Origin: an uncultured Muribaculaceae bacterium
GTDB taxonomy: Bacteria; Bacteroidota; Bacteroidia; Bacteroidales; Muribaculaceae
Length of the DNA: 17,995 bases
NCBI GenBank assembly: GCA_910589095.1
Contig: CAJUSN010000038.1
Location: 1-17,995 of the forward strand
Direction: 5' to 3'
Made by a program: the position numbers and the translations under genes. Below the pieces are notes generated by a model. It was not told where the DNA came from. It was given only the letters and a program-made list of their open reading frames with translations, and did no database searches. Positions 7,723-13,790 of the stretch are shown here, one piece after another. The first letter of the stretch is position 1. Each line of letters begins with the position of its first letter.

Positions 7723-8241
7723 TTAATTGCTGAAATGGTTGCCGAGGCCTTTGATTATGCCGTTTTGCTGGAGCCAATTACGCAGACCGGGATAGTCCAC
7801 CACCAGGTTTACGCCCACGCGGCGTCCGCCGGGCACCTGAATGTTGTTCTCGCCTGAGGGGTAGGCGGAGTTGACGGTGCGCACATAGTTCATGAACTCG
7901 CCCTTTTTGAAAAATTCCTCAAAGAGCTTTTGATTCTCTTCATATTGCTGCTGGTTCACGAGGGGCTTCAGGTTGGACACGCCCATGCCGTGGGTGCTGG
8001 CATCGAAAGGTATGCCCTTGAAGAGAGCTGCCGAAACGGCATCCATCTTGGCCTGCTCTATGGCTTTGTCGGCACTTCCCTTCACAGCCCAGGCTTTTAC
8101 GAGCTGGGTGCGGTTTTGTCCCTGTCCGGTGGTGTAAACTTCCACCGCACTTTCATACTGCCACTTGTACTTTTTTGCGTTGGCGGTAATGCAACACATA
8201 GAAGCAATCAGGCAGATAATTGCAAATTTCAAGTGTTTCAT
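7723..8241 (-). CDS. Small LPP20-like periplasmic protein, first gene of the exported-protein operon
   Basis: The product is 172 residues. The signal peptide MKHLKFAIICLIASMCCI ends near TANA-KK. The next segment (YESAVEVYTTGQGQNRTQLV, then KAWAVKGSADKAIEQAKMDA with VSAALFKGIPFD) carries a helix pattern in which repeated Ala residues are spaced as in LPP20/FlgP-type lipoproteins; there is no lipobox here. The C-terminal part (GRRVGVNLVVDYPGLRNWLQ) looks like a strand-helix unit. It is the promoter-proximal gene, with a long structured leader upstream (8242-8612). It is probably expressed with the DUF6175-like and later genes, although the WG module now separates them. Function unknown; LPP20 similarity is low-confidence. 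Confidence 0.8.
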   Translation of the reverse strand: MKHLKFAIICLIASMCCITANAKKYKWQYESAVEVYTTGQGQNRTQLVKAWAVKGSADKAIEQAKMDAVSAALFKGIPFDASTHGMGVSNLKPLVNQQQYEENQKLFEEFFKKGEFMNYVRTVNSAYPSGENNIQVPGGRRVGVNLVVDYPGLRNWLQQNGIIKGLGNHFSN

Positions 8242-8357
8242 GCTAAAAATGGATTATTTGATTGGTATAGTTAAAGTTACTGTTGGTGAATGGCGGGCCG
8301 TAATAAAGGCAAGGAGGAGTCGCGTGGAGCGGGGATCGGTGCAATGGTATGTGCGCA

Positions 8358-8431
8358 GCGCGGGCCATCACGCTATCTTTGCCGGAGGTTTCTGCATAAC
8401 CTGTAATAAAAGATGGTGTGATGGCCCGCGC
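8358..8431 (-). other. Long hairpin in the operon leader
   Basis: Outer arms GCGCGGGCCATCAC (8358-8371) and GTGATGGCCCGCGC (8418-8431) pair perfectly over 14 bp. The stem continues inward for nine more pairs with two G-U wobbles (8372-8380 with 8409-8417), giving about 23 bp. A small inner hairpin (AGGTT, 7-base loop, AACCT; 8386-8402) sits in the loop. No T-run follows on either strand, so it is not a normal terminator. A cis-acting leader structure or a small mobile palindrome are both possible. Confidence 0.65.
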
Positions 8432-8612
8432 CTATGGAATGTAGTGAACCGGCGGTTGCCGGGAAGGCAACAGTCGGATTCTGAATCTAAATCCACAGCG
8501 GAACAATCCCAATAATTTCAGTCTTATTACAGAAAAGGTTGCAGAATCTCCGGCAACTGAAATTTGGTGATTGTCCCGTATGTCATTGCTCGTTAATGTT
8601 GAGCGTCTTGCG

Positions 8613-8644
8613 CAAAATTAGCTATTTTGTGTGATACATCCAAA
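8613..8644 (-). promoter_or_regulatory. Promoter of the exported-protein operon
   Basis: On the minus strand TTTG (8644-8641), a 20-base spacer, then TAATTTTG (8620-8613) fit the Bacteroides primary sigma consensus exactly. Predicted start is near 8606, about 365 bases before the first gene. The palindrome TGATACA...TGTATCA straddles the -33 box. Confidence 0.7.
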
Positions 8645-8658
8645 TAAAAAGTGTATCA
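8632..8658. promoter_or_regulatory. Possible operator over the -33 box
   Basis: A 7-bp inverted repeat, TGATACA (8632-8638) and TGTATCA (8652-8658), has a 13-base spacer that contains the -33 TTTG of the operon promoter. The spacing suits a dimeric regulator. No regulator gene is next to it. Confidence 0.4.
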
Positions 8659-8705
8659 TTTTGTTTCATATTGAGCGCAAAATGTGAGAAATTGTTCTTG
8701 AAGTG

Positions 8706-9716
8706 TCATCTTTTGCGGAGCCAAGCGGGGAGGCGGATCACACCTATGGCGAGGTAAACGTAATAGGTGAGCAGACGCCACAGGATGGCTATGACCAGCA
8801 CCATGGAGGCGTCGGTGATGAGGTCGCCGTAGTAGGAGGTGAAGAGCCATTCGGAGAGGCCGCTTCCGCCGGGTGTAGGGCTTATGGTGAGGAGAGTCCA
8901 CACCACAAACTGGCGCGCGAACACTATGCCTTGCGGCGCAGCCGTGGCAAAGCCCCAGAAGAGGGCATTGACCACCAGATAACGGCTTATCCAGCTGAGG
9001 GCTGTGGCGCCGAGTGCTTCGGCCCACCATGAGAGGGGGCGGCTGCGCAGGTCGCGTCCGGCGCTTATCATGGTTTGTCCGGTCTCTACGGCACGGGAGT
9101 GCCATCGTCGCAACGGGCGCCAAACGAAAATACGTGAGATGGTGCGCGCGATGCCGCCTTGAAAGAAGAATGCGCCCAGAAAGAGGACGAGAGTAAGGGC
9201 GCATACACCCCCATAGACAATCCAGAAGGCAAGGCGCACACCGGTGGTGAATGCTCCGGGGTCGAACCCGAAGATAGCGTGGCCGGGAAAGAGGAGGAAG
9301 ATTATGGGACATGCTACGACTATGAAAAGTTCATCGAGCATGAGCACTATGAGGGTAATGATGGTGGCGCGTCCCAAGGGGATGCCCTGACGGCTGAGAA
9401 AAACCATGGAGAGGGTGGAGCCGCCGGCCGTGGTTGGGGTGATGGCGGAGGTGAACTCACATTGCATGGTGATTTTTAGTGTCTGTCGCCATGTGAGGCG
9501 CCGGTCGGAGAGGGTGCGGAAGCGCCACATCATGCCCCACTCGCGCCCTATGATGCAGAGTGCGCCCAGAGCTATTGCTCCGAAGGTGCGGACTGTCCAG
9601 GGAATGGCAAGCCACTGCTCTACAGTAAATTCCCGGCAGAAGAGCCAGATGACAACAGCCGCGCCGATGGCCACGGGCAGCATGGTTTTGAGTATGAGTC
9701 CTCGGGAGCTGTTCAT
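8706..9716 (-). CDS. YbhN / lysylphosphatidylglycerol synthase transmembrane-family protein
   Basis: The product is a 336-residue inner-membrane protein with about eight hydrophobic segments. It carries the two paired motifs typical of the family: EFTSAITPTTAGGS near residue 87 and TISPTPGGSGLSEW near residue 290. These correspond to the flippase-like membrane half of MprF. There is no C-terminal lysyl-transferase domain, so aminoacylation of lipid is not expected. Stand-alone members are thought to move or bind lipid or polyprenol-linked substrates; the substrate here is unknown. It follows the L,D-transpeptidase gene by 56 bases and is probably co-transcribed, which points to cell-envelope work. 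The start ATG at 9716 gives a normal length. No terminator is evident before the next promoter region. Confidence 0.88.
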   Translation of the reverse strand: MNSSRGLILKTMLPVAIGAAVVIWLFCREFTVEQWLAIPWTVRTFGAIALGALCIIGREWGMMWRFRTLSDRRLTWRQTLKITMQCEFTSAITPTTAGGSTLSMVFLSRQGIPLGRATIITLIVLMLDELFIVVACPIIFLLFPGHAIFGFDPGAFTTGVRLAFWIVYGGVCALTLVLFLGAFFFQGGIARTISRIFVWRPLRRWHSRAVETGQTMISAGRDLRSRPLSWWAEALGATALSWISRYLVVNALFWGFATAAPQGIVFARQFVVWTLLTISPTPGGSGLSEWLFTSYYGDLITDASMVLVIAILWRLLTYYVYLAIGVIRLPAWLRKR

Positions 9717-9772
9717 AGGTGGCTATCGGCGCGGTTTGTGGAGGTCAGGGCGACCTCGCGGATGTTATATTG

Positions 9773-10801
9773 TTATTCCTGCGCAGGTTCGGTTTTTGCA
9801 GGCTCGGTCTTAGTCGGTTCCTTGGCCTTTTCAGGCTCTTTGGTTTTTTCGGGTTCAGCCGTCTTTTCGCTGTTATTGGCTTTTCCCGATTCGGCTTCTA
9901 TGGCTTTGTCGGCCGGTGCAGAGGTCTTAGCGCTGTCGGTAGCGGCTTTCTTGGCCGGTTTGGCGCTTTCGGAGTTGTCTTTGCCTCGTGTACCGGGTGT
10001 GTAGGTGCCTTTGCCAATGTTGAGCTGGGGAATCGAGTAACCCTCGCTTTCGTTCACTTTGCGGTCGCGGTCGGAGGGATTGACAATGATGGGCATACCC
10101 ACCTTGGCATATTTTACCAGTTCGAGAATCTGCTCGTTCTGGATGCGGATACATCCGTGGCTTGCGCGGTGGCCGGGAGAGTGGCGGGCTGCTGTGCCGT
10201 GGATGCCCACCTGGGTGGTAACCGGTGTCTTAAGACGTATGAAGCGGGGGCCGAACTGACCGCGGGCGGGCGAGGTGTAGCCGTCGTCGTTGGTGTAGAG
10301 CCAGTCGGTGGAGTTGTAGATACCTTCGGCCGAGAAGAAGCCTTCAGGGGTGCGGTTGTCGCGGCGTTTGTGTTTGGTGCCGTAATATTTTGAGCAGGCC
10401 ATGAGATAGCATTTCTCCTCGCGACCGTATTTGTCGTAGAGGATCACGTTCATGGACTGTTTATCCACTATGATGAAGTGGGCATGGGGCGAGCGGAGAA
10501 GTCGGCGGGCATAGTCGAGGTTCTGCTCCATGATGGTGGGAATGATACCGCTCTGGTAGGCGTCCCAGTGGCCTGAATTCTTCATGAATGCGAGGGTGGT
10601 TTCGGCCGACGCAAGTGAGTCAAGCTGCGGCCCGGAAGCGGTTTTCACCGGTGCTACAGAGTCGGTGAGAGCTTTGGCAGTGTCCATGGCGGTGACAACC
10701 GAATCGGGTGATATGGTGACGGTTCCGGAGTCGCTCTTGGATGAGCAGGCCGATGTAAAAAGCAGGGTTGCTGCGGCAAGGAATAAGGCGGAATTTCGCA
10801 T
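9773..10801 (-). CDS. L,D-transpeptidase (YkuD) lipoprotein
   Basis: The product is 342 residues, starting at MRNSALFLAAATLLFTSAC with lipobox TSAC, so C19 is probably lipidated. The YkuD catalytic domain spans about residues 105-235. It includes HAHFIIVDKQSMNVILYD at the domain start, TPEGFFSAEG, and the signature GIHGTAARHSPGHRASHGCIR, with catalytic C217 and H201/H215. Such enzymes use a peptidoglycan tetrapeptide donor to make 3-3 cross-links or to attach proteins to the wall, in the periplasm. The last 70 residues are a Lys/Glu/Pro/Thr tail with loose KEPEKAKEP and KTEPAKTEP repeats, probably an extended linker or wall-binding arm. A longer in-frame start at 10852 would precede the signal peptide and was rejected. 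A consensus promoter lies about 105 bases upstream of the start. Confidence 0.93.
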   Translation of the reverse strand: MRNSALFLAAATLLFTSACSSKSDSGTVTISPDSVVTAMDTAKALTDSVAPVKTASGPQLDSLASAETTLAFMKNSGHWDAYQSGIIPTIMEQNLDYARRLLRSPHAHFIIVDKQSMNVILYDKYGREEKCYLMACSKYYGTKHKRRDNRTPEGFFSAEGIYNSTDWLYTNDDGYTSPARGQFGPRFIRLKTPVTTQVGIHGTAARHSPGHRASHGCIRIQNEQILELVKYAKVGMPIIVNPSDRDRKVNESEGYSIPQLNIGKGTYTPGTRGKDNSESAKPAKKAATDSAKTSAPADKAIEAESGKANNSEKTAEPEKTKEPEKAKEPTKTEPAKTEPAQE

Positions 10802-10912
10802 GGCAAAAAGTTGTTGGAATTGGTGATTGTAAAGGTTACAAACGTAAAGCAAACATTTTTAAGCTATTCTTTACTTTTCGCAAAAAGTTTAGATCACTTC
10901 ATAAATTGACCG

Positions 10913-10942
10913 CAAAGATAATGAATTTTAACGGATTTGCAA
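10913..10942 (-). promoter_or_regulatory. Promoter of the L,D-transpeptidase gene
   Basis: On the minus strand TTG (10942-10940), 19 bases, then TATCTTTG (10920-10913) fit the Bacteroides consensus. The predicted start near 10906 gives a leader of about 105 bases that contains a small hairpin (ACTTTT, 4-base loop, AAAAGT at 10873-10888). A second TACGTTTG at 10846-10839 lacks a -33 partner. Confidence 0.6.
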
Positions 10943-11055
10943 TGATTTTTTCTGGTCCGATACATGGACCTTCAGTTTTACTTATGTTTATACAGGGTGC
11001 TGAACGGGTAGTTTATGCTGTGTTGATGAGGTGGAATAGTGACCTTTGTGGCCGG

Positions 11056-11850
11056 TTACGCATCAGTTTGCGGGGAGAGGCGGTAGTCGAGGGCGTTGCG
11101 GTCAAAGTGAATGTCGCGGCCTGCAAACAGACGGTCCATCAGCCCTTTTTCTATAAGTTCTGATGGGGTGCCACACTCCATTTCACCTCCGGGAAGGATG
11201 AGCCAGAGGCGCGAGGCTATGGCGAGGGCGTTGGCCACATCATGGGTTGACAGCAGCACCGCTTTTTGTTGCCGGCTTGCCAGAGCCGAGAGGAGGGCCA
11301 TCACTTCAAGGCGGGAGGCCACGTCGAGAAATGATGTTGGCTCGTCGAGCAGCATTACTGGCGTTTGCTGGGCCAGTGCACGGGCTATCATCACTTTCTG
11401 GCGTTCGCCGTCGGAGAGTGTGGCGAGGAACCGGTCGGCAAGCGGGGCAATTCCAACGGCTTCCAATGCTCGGGCCACTATGTGGCGGTCATCTTGGGAG
11501 AGTCGGCCGAAAAAGCCGGTGTAGGGCTGTCGGCCCAGCGCCGCAGTTTCTTCCACGGTGAGGGCGCCTGCGTGGGTGCGCTCGGTGTAGACCACGCTTA
11601 TAAGCCGGGCCATCTCGCGCTGTGGAATGGTGCCTACGGGGCGGTCGCCTATGAATATTTCGCCTTCAACCGGCGGTTGCAATCCGCTGATTGTGCGGAG
11701 CAGGGTGCTTTTGCCGGCTCCGTTTGCTCCCAGCAGACAGGTCACTTCTCCGGGATATAATTGCAAATCGGCGTTGGTGATCACAGCCTTAGGCGGGTGT
11801 TCGGCAGGGTAGCCTGCTGTGAGTCGGCGGGTGTGGAGTGCAGGTTTCAT
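11056..11850 (-). CDS. ABC transporter ATPase, FecE/BtuD type
   Basis: The product is a 264-residue cytoplasmic ATPase that would drive the FecCD-family permease encoded just upstream. Walker A is GANGAGKST (41-49), the signature is LSDGE (145-149, a variant of LSGGQ), Walker B is VMLLDE (165-170), and the switch His is H203 in LLSTHD. The Q-loop position reads VVYTERTHAG, so the usual Gln is replaced; I recall such VxxTER variants in bacteroidete iron-type ATPases, so it need not be inactive. The start ATG overlaps the permease stop by four bases (ATGA), showing translational coupling. In-frame open sequence upstream, to 12627, is a shadow of the permease. Substrate is likely a siderophore, haem or cobalamin, but no binding protein is in the window. 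Confidence 0.95.
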   Translation of the reverse strand: MKPALHTRRLTAGYPAEHPPKAVITNADLQLYPGEVTCLLGANGAGKSTLLRTISGLQPPVEGEIFIGDRPVGTIPQREMARLISVVYTERTHAGALTVEETAALGRQPYTGFFGRLSQDDRHIVARALEAVGIAPLADRFLATLSDGERQKVMIARALAQQTPVMLLDEPTSFLDVASRLEVMALLSALASRQQKAVLLSTHDVANALAIASRLWLILPGGEMECGTPSELIEKGLMDRLFAGRDIHFDRNALDYRLSPQTDA

Positions 11851-12872
11851 GAGAAGTAAAAGAGGCGCTTGCGGAACAATATCACATAGATGATCACCGG
11901 CACTCCTATGATTGGTGTGATGGCATTGACCGGTATCACGCCTCCTTGCCCGGGGAGCAGGGAGATGAATGCGCAGAGTAGTCCGGTGAGTGAGCCGAAG
12001 AGTGCGGTGGAGGGGAGGAGGGTGTTGTGGTTGGAGGTGCGCAAGAGAATGCGGGCCACGTGGGGCACTATCAGACCAATGAACCCAATCGGGCCGCAAA
12101 AGGCCGTGACAAAGGCTGTGAGGGCTCCTGAAATCACCAGCAGGCGCGTGCGCAGCGCGTTGATGTCTATTCCGAGGCTTTCGGCGTAGCGGGCGCCAAG
12201 AAGCAGGGCGTTGAGTGGCTTGATGAGGAGCATGGAGAGCCCTATTACCGGGAGGGTTACGAGGGCGAATGCGCCGGTGCGTCCGAGCGATGATCCGCTG
12301 AAATTGCCGAGCCCCCAGATGACATAGGAGTGCACTCCCTCCTGGGTGGCGAAAAAGTTGAGAAGGGCAATAGCCGATGAGGCAAAATAGCCCACCAGCA
12401 CGCCTATAATAAGTATCATTACTCCTGACTTGACAACTCGGGCAAAAGCGAGGAGCAACGCCAGGACGGCCGCGCTGCCGGCTATGGCTCCGGCCATGGA
12501 ACTGGCATACTGCCCCCATCCGGCGCCGAGTGTGCCGCCGAACGCAAGCATTACAAGGGCTACACCCAGAGATGCTCCGGTGGATATGCCCAGGATGGAC
12601 GGCCCGGCGAGGGGATTGTCGAAACATGTTTGCAGCAACAATCCGGCCACAGAAAGGGCTGCCCCGGCCACAGCTGCGGTAATCATCATCGGGAGCCGTG
12701 TTTCAAGCACTATTACGCGCCATGTTTCGCGTTCGAGTTCGCCGCCGGTCAAAGCTGCCCACACCTGATGGGCAGGTATGTTGACTGAACCTGTCAACAG
12801 GCAGGCAGCCGCAAGCAGAATCGTGGCCACACCCGTCAGTGCTATTATGATTTTCGGTCGGCGTGAATCCAC
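11847..12872 (-). CDS. FecCD-family ABC permease (iron-siderophore / haem / cobalamin type)
   Basis: The product is 341 residues with about nine or ten membrane segments. Family landmarks are RLPMMITAAVAGAALSVAGL, the following LLQTCFDNPLAGPSILGIS, GARYAESLGID, and the ATPase-coupling stretch FCGPIGFIGLIVPHVARILL. It moves an iron chelate, haem or B12 across the inner membrane, powered by the ATPase whose gene overlaps its stop. I place the start at GTG 12872 (VDSRRPKIII), four bases after the TonB-domain gene ends. The only upstream alternative, TTG at 12950, would overlap that gene by 74 bases and add an untypical N-terminus. No substrate-binding protein or outer-membrane receptor is adjacent, so they must lie elsewhere or the substrate is delivered differently. 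Confidence 0.9.
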   Translation of the reverse strand: MDSRRPKIIIALTGVATILLAAACLLTGSVNIPAHQVWAALTGGELERETWRVIVLETRLPMMITAAVAGAALSVAGLLLQTCFDNPLAGPSILGISTGASLGVALVMLAFGGTLGAGWGQYASSMAGAIAGSAAVLALLLAFARVVKSGVMILIIGVLVGYFASSAIALLNFFATQEGVHSYVIWGLGNFSGSSLGRTGAFALVTLPVIGLSMLLIKPLNALLLGARYAESLGIDINALRTRLLVISGALTAFVTAFCGPIGFIGLIVPHVARILLRTSNHNTLLPSTALFGSLTGLLCAFISLLPGQGGVIPVNAITPIIGVPVIIYVILFRKRLFYFS

Positions 12873-12876
12873 TGTT

Positions 12877-13335
12877 TTATTGCAGTCGGAAATTAATGGG
12901 GATGGCGAACCATGCACCCACCGGCTGTCCGTTGAGTGTGGCAGGAACAAATGTGTTAAGCTTTTGAGCAGCTTGCACAGCTGCTCCGGTGAGATTGTTG
13001 TCGGGGCTTTGCAAAGCGCTGATGGCCGCTACTTTGCCCTCGGCATCAATAAACAGATTGAGCACCACGGTGCCCTGGGTTCCGTTTTCCTGGGCGGCCG
13101 CAGGGTAGCGCACGGCTTTGTTCAAGTCGGCATGCAGGGCGTCTTCTCCGCCGGGATACTGGGGAGGGAGAAAGAGGTTGTCGCTCGTTGGTTTAAGCTT
13201 GTTGCCCACTTTTTTTGCGAAAAACTGCGGGATATAGCCCGGCGTTGCATTGTTGGCAGGTGCTTCGGGCGCCTGCGCTCCGGCCATGAGTGAAATGGTT
13301 AGCGCTGCGCAGGCAATGATGGAGCGTATGTTCAT
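12877..13335 (-). CDS. Periplasmic TonB C-terminal-domain protein
   Basis: The product is 152 residues. It begins with a cleavable-looking signal (MNIRSIIACAALTISLMAGA, cut before QA), not the usual TonB membrane anchor, and has no Pro-rich periplasm-spanning segment. The TonB C-terminal fold occupies about residues 55-152: PPQYPGGEDALHADLNKAVRYP, then GTVVLNLFIDAEGKV, and a closing strand GAWFAIPINFRLQ. Such anchorless proteins cannot couple to ExbBD alone, so they may act as accessory or adaptor proteins. It sits between a SemiSWEET and the FecCD permease. Its start overlaps the SemiSWEET stop by four bases (ATGA), and its stop is four bases before the permease GTG, so the three are surely co-translated. 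Confidence 0.9.
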   Translation of the reverse strand: MNIRSIIACAALTISLMAGAQAPEAPANNATPGYIPQFFAKKVGNKLKPTSDNLFLPPQYPGGEDALHADLNKAVRYPAAAQENGTQGTVVLNLFIDAEGKVAAISALQSPDNNLTGAAVQAAQKLNTFVPATLNGQPVGAWFAIPINFRLQ

Positions 13336-13604
13336 TTTATGTAATCGTTATATATCTTGATGGAGGTTATTATTATGGCGCAGATGGTGGTTATCACGTT
13401 GGTTATAACAAGTGGCATATTGTCGGTGAGGATTCCTTGCGCTATGAAGAATGCGCCGCCAAGTCCCATGAGGAGGAAGGTAGGGAGGGCTATGCTGTCG
13501 GTCTCGCGGGTGCGAATGGTATAGATGGCTTGCGGTAAGTAACCGCATACCATGCAGATAGCGGCTGCATAGCCAACAATCGTAACGGCATCAAGTGTAA
13601 TCAT
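13332..13604 (-). CDS. SemiSWEET transporter
   Basis: The product is 90 residues forming one triple-helix bundle. Membrane segments run at about residues 5-24, 38-58 and 66-86. The conserved PQ motif is P24-Q25 in GYLPQAIYTIRTRETDSIAL, followed by the family-typical conserved Ser/Thr loop. SemiSWEETs dimerise in the inner membrane to carry small sugars or related solutes down their gradient. It is the first gene of a four-gene operon whose other members are for TonB/ABC uptake, an unusual partner set. A consensus promoter lies 36 bases upstream. It ends with an ATGA overlap onto the TonB-domain gene. Confidence 0.92.
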   Translation of the reverse strand: MITLDAVTIVGYAAAICMVCGYLPQAIYTIRTRETDSIALPTFLLMGLGGAFFIAQGILTDNMPLVITNVITTICAIIITSIKIYNDYIK

Positions 13605-13639
13605 GGTAGCTTATTTAGTGTCTATTGTTTGTAAAGAGG

Positions 13640-13670
13640 CAAAATTAAGTGAATTTCTGCATTGGTGCAA
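13640..13670 (-). promoter_or_regulatory. Promoter of the SemiSWEET-TonB-ABC operon
   Basis: On the minus strand TTG (13670-13668), a 20-base spacer, then TAATTTTG (13647-13640) fit the Bacteroides consensus. The start near 13633 would give a leader of about 29 bases. No inverted repeat was seen on this promoter itself; the strong operator of the divergent gene is about 80 bases further on. Confidence 0.65.
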
Positions 13671-13742
13671 GTGAAAAATGAGAGTAGTTGGAATAGGGGA
13701 AATGCTAAGAGATGTTAAATGTGTAATTTTGACACAAAATAA

Positions 13743-13774
13743 TTTGCGTAGTTTTGACGCAATACTTAACTTTG
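13743..13774 (+). promoter_or_regulatory. Promoter of the Nudix/winged-helix gene
   Basis: TTTG (13743-13746), a 20-base spacer, then TAACTTTG (13767-13774) fit the Bacteroides consensus exactly. The predicted start near 13780 leaves a leader of only about 10 bases before ATG 13791. The -7 box lies between and partly within the arms of an 11-bp palindrome. Confidence 0.7.
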
Positions 13775-13782
13775 CGTCAAAA
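13752..13782. promoter_or_regulatory. Palindromic operator on the Nudix/winged-helix promoter
   Basis: TTTTGACGCAA (13752-13762) and TTGCGTCAAAA (13772-13782) are perfect 11-bp inverted arms with a 9-base spacer that covers most of the -7 box. A further half-site TTTTGACACAA lies at 13727-13737, 25 bases upstream in direct orientation. TTGCGT at 13744-13749 makes an overlapping second palindrome with ACGCAA at 13757-13762. Binding here would block RNA polymerase. The neighbouring gene product has a DNA-binding-type C-terminus, so self-repression is the simplest reading. Confidence 0.7.
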
Positions 13783-13790
13783 TAACACAA

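Larger units (their letters stand above)
8242..8705. other. 464-bp intergenic region with promoter and structured leader
   Basis: No credible gene is found here; the reading frames present lack a recognisable start context or protein character. From the minus-strand viewpoint it holds a promoter (8613-8644), a palindrome across the -33 box (8632-8658), a short perfect hairpin at 8455-8471 (GTTGCC, 5-base loop, GGCAAC) and a long hairpin at 8358-8431. Transcription from the promoter would give a leader of roughly 365 bases before the LPP20-like gene. Confidence 0.7.

Noticed and set aside
8165..8515. Plus-strand open frame of 116 codons over the LPP20-like gene start and the leader
   Set aside because: Part is antisense to a signal-peptide gene; the rest is Arg/Gly/Ser-rich with no domain and crosses the long hairpin.
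8242..8612. Known riboswitch in the long leader
   Set aside because: I looked for TPP, cobalamin, SAM and similar conserved cores and saw none; only generic hairpins are present.
8656..9312. 218-codon minus-strand frame overlapping the YbhN-type gene
   Set aside because: Its translation is His/Arg/Pro-rich, typical of a shifted frame in GC-rich coding DNA, while the other frame gives a clear membrane protein.
9741..9757. Small hairpin GAGGTC / GACCTC between the L,D-transpeptidase and YbhN-type genes
   Set aside because: The stem is six pairs with no T-run, so it is too weak to call a terminator; the genes are left as one operon.
10954..10970. GGTCC / GGACC hairpin as a terminator for the ABC operon
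   Set aside because: It has five pairs and is followed by A's on the minus strand; no convincing terminator was found for that operon.
11851..12627. In-frame open stretch upstream of the ABC ATPase, making a 523-codon frame
   Set aside because: It lies in another frame of the FecCD permease gene, is rich in Arg/His/Pro, and the ATPase has a natural ATG at 11850 with an ATGA overlap.
12873..12950. TTG start 78 bases upstream of the permease GTG
   Set aside because: It would overlap the TonB-domain gene by 74 bases and add a hydrophilic N-terminus not usual for FecCD permeases.
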